NCBI GenBank assembly: GCA_027382625.1
Contig: JAJKFJ010024254.1
Span: forward strand, 1 to 16,633
Source of the DNA: Tetmemena sp. SeJ-2015
Lineage: Eukaryota > Ciliophora > Spirotrichea > Sporadotrichida > Oxytrichidae
Reading direction: 5' to 3'
Length of the DNA stretch: 16,633 nucleotides
Positions 8,729 through 16,633 of this stretch are shown piece after piece (the first letter of the stretch is position 1; each line of letters begins with the position of its first letter). The position numbers and the translations under genes are program-made. A model generated the notes under the pieces. That model saw only the letters and a program-made list of their open reading frames with translations, made no database searches and was not told the DNA's origin.

Positions 8729-11700
8729 ATCTATAAATAAGATATAGAATTTATAGTGTCGCTGTTTGAGCGAATTTCTCTCTTACATCAAATCATTTAT
8801 TTAAAAGAAAATATTTGGTTTATTCTGAACATAAGAGAGATCTCCGGTATTTACTATAAAGATGGTGAGAAAACGATGATAGTGTCTAATTAACTTACAA
8901 TATAGATTAATGGCTCTCATGCTAAGTAGGATAGACTCCTCAAGGCCACTTTAGTCTAGAACTTTCTCTACTATTGCATCCTTGCACTTTTAGAACTACT
9001 TCTGCTCATTAGATTTCATAGCTGCTTCCGTTGAGTTGCTCTCATATTGATAGTTCCAAGACAGAGCGGGGCTCTCTTAAGAACTCAGAAACATTTTAAA
9101 TAAAAGACTGTATGTTTCACTCAGATGCTGAGTGATCATTTAGAGATTATTAGCTAGTCCAAAGAAGTGAAATAGCCAGCCTATGACTGACTCACTCATC
9201 AGTTTCTTGATAAGTGCATCGAATTATTCAGCCCCTGGTTTGTAATGCAACTCCAAGGTACTCTTCTTTTCATTCTTGTAGGAACTGAGTACGATGAATA
9301 TGTCCATCAGTTCAGTTTAAAGAGGGAAGTTCAGGGGGTTTTACTCAACTAGTAGAATCAGTCTCTACAATAAACATTGAAGCAACATAATCGTAAAAGG
9401 AAAGAGAGAAAAATTGTGAGTCAGTGTTTCATATATGATTAAGTGATACTCACCTCATGGGAGCTGAAGTACTGAATATTTTAATCTTATCATGAAGAAA
9501 AATATGATAAATATTCTAAGAGAATCCAAGCATGTTTTTGGTAAATCTAAGAACTTGTATGAGGCAGCTCGCATATTTTGGGTCTTCGATGCTCCTATAA
9601 ATATAATAATTGAGATTGAGCAAAGTCTTACGTCCTCGTGAACCACAGCAATATGTCATCTAAGACTTCAAGAGCCTCGAACCAAAATACTAAATCTGTT
9701 CTCTTAGATTTGAAATAGTTTGAATTAGAAAATATAATTAATCGTGATTTCCAAAGGTTTTGATCTGAGATGGCAAAGATAAATTCCTCAAACTCTACAA
9801 ATGCTTAAATGTATTCGCCCGCAGAAAACGTAGCTAGAAATTGATTCCAAGCTTCAACCAAGATCTTTTATTCGCTTAAATCAAAGGGACCCTATATTAT
9901 AAATTTAATGCATCTATCTTCTTCGAGACTCTTTAAAGTAGAATATCTTGGTTTCTTATTCACTTGAAGTATAAAAGGAAACTCCAGACTGAGATGAGGC
10001 TTAACTTACATGATCTAGTTCTTGCTCTATTTAGTATTGCCGCAAAATATGCTTTTGCTTTTAAGTCAGAACTATTTTCATTTCCTTTATTTATTATTTA
10101 TATTGGCACTTCTTTATCACCTGCTCTTTATTCCTTCTAGTTTATTTTAAGATGTATTTTCAAACAGCGAGACTGCAAAGCATTTTGCCTCCCAAAAGAA
10201 CCATAGATACTCTGATAAAACTACTGCAAAACTAAGCAATAGGCAAGGTTAGTATAAATTTTGTTGCAAATAAGAATGATAAGTGATATTTATTGATTGG
10301 TGTTTGTTTAGAAAGTGCATCAGATGGCAATAACCATGCTATTCATGCTGGTGGTGCTAGACCTTAACAACTTGTTTAACTTCGAAGAGCCCACTGAAAA
10401 TCCATTTTACCTCGCTGCTGCTCATTTATAAATATGCATATCACTGATTAAATAATAATTACATGCTCTTCACAAGGACTTTTACATTCAAATAATACAG
10501 AGCTTGGCTTATCACCACGCTTACCAATAGAGAATAACTTTTTTTTAATCACAAATACTTACTTGAAGCTTTAAAACATAAAAAAGGAGTCAATGAATGA
10601 CAGCAATCATCTAGAAATGCTAATCGGAAAGATGAAGCCTCTCGTACTAGAAGAAGAATAAGGATTTGAAGACGAAGAGGAGGTCAAATAAGATGGACAA
10701 CAACTAATCATAAGAGAAAATTTAAATGATTAATCATAAAATAACCTTTTATTTAGAAAGCGTGTCTATTCAGACCAGGGAAAGAGGAGATTCAATAGCA
10801 GAGAATATGATTCAAAGTGAAACCATCAGAAGTTAGGCTTTCCTGAATTGCTTCATGACCTTCGCCCTTAACTTCTTGAACATCAAAAATAGAGCAACAT
10901 AGAATCATCTCTATCCTCAATTTGTAAAACCCCTTCTTGCGATAGTGTCTGTGGGTGCGGTTGATGGCAACCTCTATCCAATTAATATAAAATGCCAAGT
11001 AAGGGCAATCAAGCTTCTCAAAGATGCAGTAAAGACGAGTACTCAAATGAGTATATAGTTATATAGATCTAAGGATAATAATTTAAAGGACTCTTGAAGA
11101 ACTAGGAGCAGTAGAGATGATAATTGATAGAGTAAGGTAGGAGATTTCCTTTCTAGGTGAGAAAGAGGAGAGAAAATGGAGACTTGCAGATGATGATGAC
11201 ACCGATAATAAAGTTTTTCAACCTTATCGTTAGGATGTAGTCAGGAACCTATTAAGATTCCTCTGTCAGTCTATTATCAGAAACGATCCAAGTAAGTCAG
11301 TTTATATTTTACTTAATATATAGATGCGATCAACTTCTAACAAAACTTCGTATCCAACTCCAGGAAGATTCAAAATAAGATGATACAATTATATTTTATA
11401 ATAAATTCTTGACAGTGGCCTTATTTAAGAGGATTTTATGAGACATATTTTTAACACCGAAACTTTGAAAGAAGAAAAGTTCGTTAAAGAAAACTTAGAT
11501 CCCGTTGCGCTGTAGTGTATGTTTACATAGCCAGTTAATAGAATTTTTAGGTTTACAACTTTAATTAACTAAAGTTTAGCAGTTTTTAATTAATTTTAAA
11601 CTAGTTAGCTTTGTCTTCAATGATCTACCTTCGAAAATTACCCTACATGAGGACATGATAAGAACCATTCTGAATTATCTACATAGCCATATACCTCTCC

Positions 11701-14700
11701 AGCCAGACCTATTCTCAATTTTCATGAAGTTCATTCAGACTCTTCAGCTTCAGGAATCAACAACTTAGATTCTTTTGACCTCTCAAGTATTGAGAGCCTT
11801 CATGGCACTTTGCCTTGACAAGAGAGCTCACAAGCATTTCATAATTCGCAAAATGTTTTTTTAAGCATATAATAAGTACTGCAAGAGCCATGAACTACAA
11901 GGATACTCTGCAGCAAATTGCAGTTGGAAACAAATACCTGGCAACCCAAATCTTAATGTCTACAGTTGAACAGTTTGACAAAGTAATTTAGAAGTCCTGG
12001 ACAACAACACTTCAAATTTTATCATTCATATTGAAGTTATTGAGGTGATGAGGGAAATTTACTTCACTACCTAGAAATGGAGGAGAGATGCAAAATAGAT
12101 ATTTCACTAAGTGAGGAAGAAAAGCTTTCGTTGAGGAGTGCTTATGATGTGGAATAGATTCATTTGGAATAGAACTGTGAAATGGTCGCTTACATGCTTT
12201 GGTACCTTGCAATCGACGATCAAATGTACAGAGATGACAACTTTATATCAGCAGCTTTAATGGACAACAAATCAATCCTGCTAGATATATTCAGAAAGGT
12301 CATTACCACTCCTATCATAGCAAGTGGCTGCCCTGGCATGTTTCAAATTTTCATCGAAGTAATGATCTACATCCTCTCTAAGTTTGGAGAAAGTGAAACT
12401 TTTTTAAAAAAAAAGAAAGATCATTTATTTCATTTAACTTGCTAATTCATGGAGGGAATAATAGTCCATCTCAACACGCAAGTTGAAAATGTGAAATTGG
12501 CTGTCGGAACTAACGACTTGGATTCCGTAGAAGATTTGACTCATCTCTAGTCTAAAGATTGCATTATTCTAGACGAAAGACTTTAGCTAGATTAACAAGA
12601 TATCGATGAACGATACAAATTGGGTGAATATTGCTGTGCATTTATTTTGAACTGGGACTCAGCAAGGAATAAAAAACCGAAATCGTACAGAGACTATCTG
12701 GAGATGATCAACTGGCTGTAGTCTTCGCCAAGATAGCTATCTACTGTAGCATTTTGAAGCAACTATTTCCTTAGCTGAAGACCAAGCTGTTTAACAGTGG
12801 AAGCTTAGCAGATGTTATAATCAATTTATATAAGGTGCAGTCCTTGGTCAACAGATATCATGCTTCAAAATACAAGAGAGATCTCATCTCACAAAAATAT
12901 ATCGATAATTATGAGAAAAGCTTAATTTTTACAAAAGGAAACAGTTGAGAAGTAGTCTGAGTAGTATAAGTATTTGAAGTTAATTTTATCCACTTATCAT
13001 AAACTTTGCTATCTTAAAATTTGATAGAGACCACAGATTGGAAAAACTACAAGCCAGTCTCATCGCCAACAGATGAAGTGACAATCTTCAAGAACAACTA
13101 CCACGTATACGAATTTAAGAAAATTACAAGCATCATTGATCCTGAGACAAAGAAAAGCGGGAAGACTATCATTGAATTAGACCTAGATGAGAACTTGAGT
13201 CACACTTCAAACCTTTGCTAAGTGCAGATTAGAAAACTTATGATGAATGTACTCCGAATGATCAACCGCAAGAGAATTCATTTTACAGAGAAGGTGCCTA
13301 TCAATATTCTAGAATTCAATAGAAAGATTGGACAACTCATTGCAGAATAGATCAACTCAGATTTCTCAAGGCTTCTAAATGTTCCTATGGATGATCACTT
13401 CACCATATTTATAATAAATAGAAGAGTTATAAATTTAGCATAATCCATTATGAAATACTGCTGCTAGTATTCTGCCATTTTAGGAGAGTTTAGCAAATAC
13501 CTCTTCTCAAATATGTCCTATGGAGCTCTACTGTTAAGCTTCGTATCAAATGGAGGATTTGATTCCCTCAAACAAATAATAATGCACTTGCTATAGTTCC
13601 AGTATCATCTGCAAACCCAGGCAAAACCATTTATGCTTATCACAGCAAGAAGTCTCTAGCTACTATGGAGTCATTTAATAGACTTCTACTTCTAGCTTGT
13701 TGATGGAAAGTACATAGATTAGCAGTTCCAGCAGTACTTAATCTCCTTTAAAACTCATCCTTGCCAAAAGATTAAGCCTGAAGATTAAAAGCAAGAGTAT
13801 GAAGTGGCTGTTAAAAGACTGCAGTAGTATTTCCTCAGTCTTTTCGGAGAGAGTCTACATTTCATATTTTAAGAGCTTAATCAAAGCAAGTTTGTCTCTT
13901 TATTAAGATTGATTTTTATTTTCATTTTGTCTCGTAGTTAGTTCCTGAGCGATAAATGACTGTCTTTCAATATTTCGAAGCCACAAGCGATCTCTTCTAC
14001 AGCTCTATGATTGAATTATATGAATGTGTTTCTAAGGGCTTGTCTCATTTGAAAATCTTTAACGATCAATCCCTTCCTTAGCTTAAAATCCAGGCAGATC
14101 CTTCTATAACAAAAATAACGGCATACGATGACAACAAGGCTAGTTTAGTGGAAATGGGGTTTGAAGAAGATTTGGCTTTGGAAGCACTTAAATAAGCTGC
14201 TAATGACATAGAATTAGCTGTAGAACTACTTAGTGCAAATCAGATAGTGATCCCTCCTGAATAAGTAGCTGAAAAGAAAAATTAAAACCTTTAATTGCTT
14301 TCTTTCTAATTCGAAGTTTTATTAAAATGAGCAACAAAAAGCAGAGGAGGAGGATCCAAACATATTTGAAAGGTTTGAAGAGTTTAATACTCTAGGTGGG
14401 TTCTAAATGACGGACTTATATGTGCTTATATCTAACAGTCTACCTACTTATCTTAGATCAGAGGTGTCGAGCAGAGACACACAGCGTATGTAAAATGCAG
14501 TTGAGAATGTATTTTTCCTCGTTGGTAAAAAATATGAAGACATCGAAGTTGACTAAATGCTTTAAAGATGCACCAAGAGTATTTCAGAACTCATCTCAGA
14601 GTTCAAAGTGAAAGGCTATTATAAAAACTCAGGCATCCTAGCATTTATTGTAACTCTTATCTATCTTCTTATTTATGATAGCTTATTCCTTGGCAGTGAT

Positions 14701-16633
14701 TTTGACTTACAGACGTGGAATCTTACTTTCTCCTAAGATTATCTTTGGCTGCGTCTTCGATCTGATCTCGCTCTTTTCACTTTGCATTCAGGAACTCTAA
14801 CAGATGGTAATTCAATCTCTTGATTTCAAAAAAGATGAGGTTGCAATATTAGTTAAATAGCTTGAGTAAGGAATGTCACTCTTTCTCTTCATCTCTGAAG
14901 AGGCCAAGATCTCAAGTGACCTCCTCAAAGTTCAAAACTTGGTGAGTCCAGACTCTTCTCTCTTAGAACCTATCAGAGAGCTGCAAGGTTAATTGGAGCA
15001 GATTTAGGTCCAAAATGAGAAGAACGTTTTCTATTAGCACAGAGAACAAACAGCAGAGGTGTTTCAGAAGATCACTCTCTTAACAGTAGAGCTTTATAAG
15101 AGCATGTAAAAGTTGGACTAATAGGCTGAAAATATTGAGAACTTTAATATACAGCTGCTTGTCAAGAAATCATTAGAGAATCTTAATTTCATGCTTAACA
15201 TCAACAATAGTTTATAAGGAGTGCTTAAATAAACTCCTTAAATTCTTATCAAAGGATATGGTGACTTCGATTGCTAGAGCTGCTTTTTGAAGAATGAAGG
15301 TTTAAGAGCACTTTTTTCAATACGCTTTGTGATTCAGCAGCCAAGTTAGATAAAGTATAACAACCAACTAGATCATAGTCGCTACAATTCAATCCAAATT
15401 TAGTCCAAGATCCTCTTGCAGTAGCTATGCTCGAATGAGTCAGTCTAGATTAAGTCCTATGAAAGTTTGATTAAGAGCGTCCTCTTCACTCACTTCCAAG
15501 AGAGATTTAAGAAAGAGGAAGGCGTTTCAATTAAGCAGGCCTTATTCAATTTTGACGAGGCGAAGTCCGCTTAATAGAAACAGATGTAATAAAATCTAGC
15601 TAATCCTTCAAAGAAGAAGAAGAGCTCCACTCCCATGAAATCAAATTACCACAGTAGTGGATAGCTTTAAGGAGGCAACTAGTTCAACTCTAAAGATTCA
15701 AGTACAGCTGTTGCTCCTATGAAATCTGGCATCTAAGGTGAAGAAGAGAGAGGAATTGCTTTTTAATTTATTTAACATTAGAATTCAGACTACTTCCAAG
15801 GGATCTGTAGTTACCGCTAAGAGTATTAAGCAGCAACTCTTCAAAAGGGCAGAATACTGTGAGATTGGACTTGAGGACTTCATTAGCTTTTTCAGCAACG
15901 TGATGCAAGTCTAAGACTTCAAATCGTTCTAAGAACTAAATCTTGATTTTTTTCTTATTCTTGACCGCTTGCTAAAACGTGTGTATCATAAAGAAAAAAG
16001 AAGATACTGAATAGCAAGTAAAGTAAAATATCAACTTTGATTAAGCCAACCCTACTACTAAAAACACCAAAGAGGCTAAGAAAGACCTGAAGGAGGAAGA
16101 GAAATCTTAGAGCTTAGATGAGTCTAGTTTAAGAAGGTCAAAGCGCCAGAAGAAAAATAAGGAAGACGAGGAAAAGAAGAAGCAGTAAGAGGAAGAATAA
16201 AAGACTAAAGAGCCTGTCTATAAGTACTTCATCACTCTCACACTTAACTAACTCAAGGATATGGGTTTACAATATGGCTAATATCTTAATCTCACTTATC
16301 ATACTTGCATATAATGATATGATCTTCAATAGAGCACTGGAGTTAACCTAAACCTCTTTAATGCTCCTTCTAATCAGGGAGGCGGCTTCAATCTTGAAAA
16401 TGAAAAGGCGTAGCAAAGCAAGTAACTTCAGAGTTTCTAAGAATAGATAGTCTTTACCTTCCTCGATTTGTTCATTGACTAAATAAGAGATGATAAGATG
16501 GTGATTCAGTAATTCTGCAAAATGCCTCAAAAGCAAGACGGCTTTCCTCCATTAATTCTTTTTCTTTTGGCTTTGAGATAAAGGAAGAGGACAAGTCAAT
16601 TATCATAGTCGATAAGCAGCGAAGGATAACCTG
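8066..16633 (+). CDS. HUWE1/UPL1/TOM1-type giant HECT E3 ubiquitin ligase, N-terminal part, runs off the right edge
   Basis: This family consists of giant E3 ligases that pass ubiquitin to substrates through a C-terminal HECT domain, after recognition by a long armadillo-like scaffold. About 2,300-2,400 codons are visible. The region near 8810-9240 resembles the DUF908 start (…ENIWFILNIREISGIYY…). At 10833-11150 a segment (…QVRAIKLLKDAVKTS… then …LEELGAVEMIIDRVRQEI) matches in order the DUF913 landmarks of HUWE1. A segment …SQVLRAFMALCLDKRAHKHF is at 11790-11840. SYGALLLSFVSNGGFDSL is near 13517-13570, a UBA domain at 14132-14241, and the conserved post-UBA helices (…YVLISNSLPTYLRSEV…) at 14415-14480. 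…FLKNEGLRALFSI… near 15276-15320 matches the UPL1-type region. The HECT domain is outside the window and no WWE domain is seen. Many short introns interrupt the gene. A few frame changes (10539-10546, about 12671) look like homopolymer errors. The first exons (before 8729) and the start are uncertain. Assignment rests on recalled family features, not on a search. Confidence 0.8.
9030..9053 (+). other. 24-nt intron (ligase gene)
   Basis: GTTGAGTT…TATTGATAG; removal clears a TGA and opens the following frame (…LPRQSGALLRTQKHF…). A 40-nt alternative just upstream (8954-8993, GTCTAG…CTTTTAG) would change the frame used here. Confidence 0.4.
9167..9202 (+). other. 36-nt intron (ligase gene)
   Basis: The GTGAAATAGCC…CTCATCAG segment is frame-neutral and contains TGA 9188-9190. 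It joins …EIISQSKE to FLDKCIELFSPW. The alternative is read-through of that TGA. Confidence 0.5.
9258..9281 (+). other. 24-nt intron (ligase gene)
   Basis: GTACTCTTCTTTTCATTC…TAG has a textbook polypyrimidine acceptor and is frame-neutral (…FVMQLQ|GTEYDEYVHQF…). Confidence 0.65.
9424..9469 (+). other. 46-nt intron (ligase gene)
   Basis: GTGTTTCATATATG…GCTGAAG shifts the reading to a long open frame (…EYFNLIMKKNMINILRES…). Confidence 0.5.
9632..9648 (+). other. 17-nt intron (ligase gene)
   Basis: GTCCTCGTGAACCACAG contains a TGA. Splicing joins …IEIEQSLT to NMSSKTSRASNQNT. Confidence 0.6.
9757..9778 (+). other. 22-nt intron (ligase gene)
   Basis: GTTTTGATC…GGCAAAG contains a TGA. Splicing joins …NRDFQ to RQIPQTLQMLKCIRPQ, a frame open to the next intron. 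Confidence 0.6.
9969..9987 (+). other. 19-nt intron (ligase gene)
   Basis: GTATAAAAGGAAACTCCAG sits in phase 0 and joins …ILVSYSLE to TEMRLNLHDLVLALF, avoiding a TGA just downstream. Confidence 0.6.
10034..10140 (+). other. 107-nt intron (ligase gene)
   Basis: The donor GTATTG and acceptor TTATTCCTTCTAG enclose a strongly T-rich interior. Splicing joins …LVLALF to IYFKMYFQTARLQSIL. It is the longest well-formed intron in the window. Confidence 0.65.
10248..10311 (+). other. 64-nt intron (ligase gene)
   Basis: The donor GTTAGTATAA and acceptor TGTTTGTTTAG are in phase 0. They join …IKLLQNQAIGK to KVHQMAITMLFMLVVLD. Confidence 0.75.
10817..10832 (+). other. 16-nt intron (ligase gene)
   Basis: GTGAAACCATCAGAAG contains the TGA that otherwise ends the upstream frame. 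Splicing gives …SREYDSNQAFLNCFMTF and an 80-codon open frame containing the DUF913-like segment. Confidence 0.75.
11051..11066 (+). other. 16-nt intron (ligase gene)
   Basis: GTATATAGTTATATAG is pure A/T apart from its G residues. Splicing joins …KTSTQM to NLRIIIQRTLEELGAVEM, which matches the order of conserved blocks in HUWE1-type proteins. Confidence 0.75.
11296..11323 (+). other. 28-nt intron (ligase gene), donor uncertain
   Basis: GTCAGTTTATATT…AATATATAG joins …IIRNDPS to KCDQLLTKLRIQLQED. The nearby GTAAGT at 11292 would give a 32-nt intron and another open frame, so the donor choice is not settled. Confidence 0.55.
11415..11431 (+). other. 17-nt intron (ligase gene)
   Basis: GTGGCCTTATTTAAGAG; splicing joins …FYNKFLT to DFMRHIFNTETLKEE and removes a frame that stops at once. 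Confidence 0.6.
11574..11604 (+). other. 31-nt intron (ligase gene)
   Basis: GTTTAGCAGTTTT…TTAAACTAG is AT-rich. Splicing joins …RFTTLINQ to ISFVFNDLPSKITLHED. Confidence 0.7.
11958..11973 (+). other. 16-nt intron (ligase gene)
   Basis: GTCTACAGTTGAACAG contains two TGA-generating positions. Splicing joins …IPGNPNLN to FDKVIQKSWTTTLQIL in phase 0. Confidence 0.7.
12045..12087 (+). other. probable 43-nt intron (ligase gene)
   Basis: GTGATGAGGG…GGAGGAGAG joins …ILSFILKLL to RCKIDISLSEEEKLS. A donor 9 bases upstream also restores the frame, so exact ends are uncertain. Confidence 0.5.
12944..13027 (+). other. 84-nt intron or two one-base frame errors (ligase gene)
   Basis: GTTGAGAAGTAG…ATTTGATAG is a multiple of three and its removal keeps the frame on both sides. 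The interior is also open in a shifted frame (…VEKQSEQYKYLKLIL…), which would need two homopolymer corrections (T5 near 12930 and A4/T3 near 13018). The intron is the simpler reading. Confidence 0.5.
13894..13937 (+). other. 44-nt intron (ligase gene)
   Basis: GTCTCTTTATT…TTTTGTCTCGTAG is strongly T-rich. Phase-0 splicing joins …QELNQSKF to LVPERQMTVFQYFEATS. Confidence 0.7.
14132..14241 (+). other. UBA domain of the ligase
   Basis: The translation NKASLVEMGFEEDLALEAL continues KQAANDIELAVELLSAN. This is the ubiquitin-associated fold signature: the MGF loop after helix 1, an ALxxxxxD-type helix 2, and an AVELLL-like helix 3. It binds ubiquitin. In HUWE1 and plant UPL1/2 a UBA domain sits at the same place, after the DUF913 region. 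In those relatives a ubiquitin-interacting motif follows; here only a degenerate echo (NQNLQLLSFQF) is seen. Confidence 0.9.
14316..14331 (+). other. 16-nt intron just after the UBA domain
   Basis: GTTTTATTAAAATGAG carries the TGA that would otherwise end the protein. Splicing joins …LLSFQFE to QQKAEEEDPNIFERF and a long open frame of conserved sequence. Confidence 0.85.
14807..14834 (+). other. 28-nt intron (ligase gene)
   Basis: GTAATTCAATC…CAAAAAAG; splicing joins …HSGTLTD to DEVAILVKQLEQGM, a frame open for almost 300 codons. Confidence 0.75.
15710..15737 (+). other. 28-nt intron (ligase gene)
   Basis: GTTGCTCCTATG…CATCTAAG in phase 0 joins …KDSSTA to VKKREELLFNLFNIRI. Confidence 0.75.
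15979..16000 (+). other. 22-nt intron (ligase gene)
   Basis: GTGTGTATCAT…AAAAAAG; splicing joins …ILDRLLK to QDTEQQVKQNINFDQ. An acceptor three bases later also keeps the frame. Confidence 0.6.
16077..16206 (+). other. charged low-complexity insert in the ligase
   Basis: A Lys/Glu/Gln-rich segment (…KKDLKEEEKSQSLDE…, then …KRQKKNKEDEEKKKQQEEEQ…) separates two conserved helical blocks. It is probably a disordered linker. A second short basic patch (SKKKKSSTPMKS) lies near 15607-15642. Both resemble possible nuclear-localisation stretches, which is only an inference. Confidence 0.6.
16265..16342 (+). other. probable 78-nt intron containing an in-frame TGA
   Basis: The GTTTACAATATGG…GCACTGGAG segment has an AT-rich interior and is a multiple of three. 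Splicing joins …LNQLKDM to VNLNLFNAPSNQGGG and removes TGA 16315-16317. The alternative is decoding of that TGA in an otherwise continuous frame (…HTCIQ-UGA-YDLQQS…). Confidence 0.5.
16509..16537 (+). other. 29-nt intron (ligase gene)
   Basis: GTAATTCTGC…AAAAGCAAG joins …IRDDKMVIQ to RLSSINSFSFGFEIKEED, the frame that runs off the right edge. Confidence 0.55.

Noticed and set aside
10593..10820. Separate 75-residue protein starting at ATG 10593
   Set aside because: The frame continues upstream after a one-T correction, and downstream after a 16-nt intron, into ligase sequence.
10792..11046. 84-codon minus-strand frame
   Set aside because: The plus strand here encodes the DUF913-like segment of the ligase in a spliced frame. 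The minus frame is its shadow.
16400..16633. New gene starting at ATG 16400 (MKRRSKASNFRV…)
   Set aside because: It needs a 28-nt intron. The ligase frame across the same bases (…SFQEQIVFTFLDLFIDQI…) fits the family better and joins the same downstream frame through a 29-nt intron.
1..16633. Ciliate telomere repeats or germline elimination signals
   Set aside because: No C4A4 or C4A2-type repeat tracts, and no pattern of pointer-flanked AT-rich insertions distinguishable from introns.

Overview
The window reads as nuclear DNA of a ciliate, or at least of a protist with the ciliate-type code in which UAA and UAG encode glutamine and UGA is the stop. With the standard code nothing longer than about 87 codons is open. 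With UAA/UAG as Gln, three long multi-exon genes appear and fill almost the whole window. All are cut by very short GT...AG introns: many are 16-50 nt, the smallest convincing ones 16-17 nt, the longest about 107 nt. Base composition is about two-thirds A+T, and exons are clearly richer in G+C than the intergenic stretches. The lineage within the ciliates cannot be fixed. Tiny introns plus several in-frame UGA codons would suit a karyorelict- or Condylostoma-like code, but this is only a hypothesis.

Layout: (1) about 1-432: a low-confidence minus-strand reading frame entering an unusually GC-rich left edge that carries an imperfect direct repeat. (2) 468-2461, minus: an unrecognised, Q/S/N/K-rich protein of about 631 codons. 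(3) 2462-2749: short AT-rich spacer. (4) 2750-6881, minus: an unrecognised coiled-coil protein of about 1,294 residues in seven exons. (5) 6882-8065: a 1.2-kb very AT-rich divergent intergenic region. (6) 8066-16633, plus, running off the right edge: a giant ubiquitin ligase of the HUWE1/UPL1/TOM1 family. Its N-terminal armadillo-like DUF908/DUF913 region, a UBA domain and the helical region after it are visible. The catalytic HECT domain would lie beyond the window.

The two minus-strand genes are head-to-tail, and gene (4) shares the 1.2-kb intergenic region with the divergent ligase gene. No functional link between the three is evident. Exon models were made by hand. Each junction was kept only if a GT...AG segment restores a long open frame, so exact ends may be off by a few bases. 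A few frame changes have no usable splice site and probably reflect one-base homopolymer errors in the assembly. No tRNA, rRNA, CRISPR array or recognisable transposon was seen.
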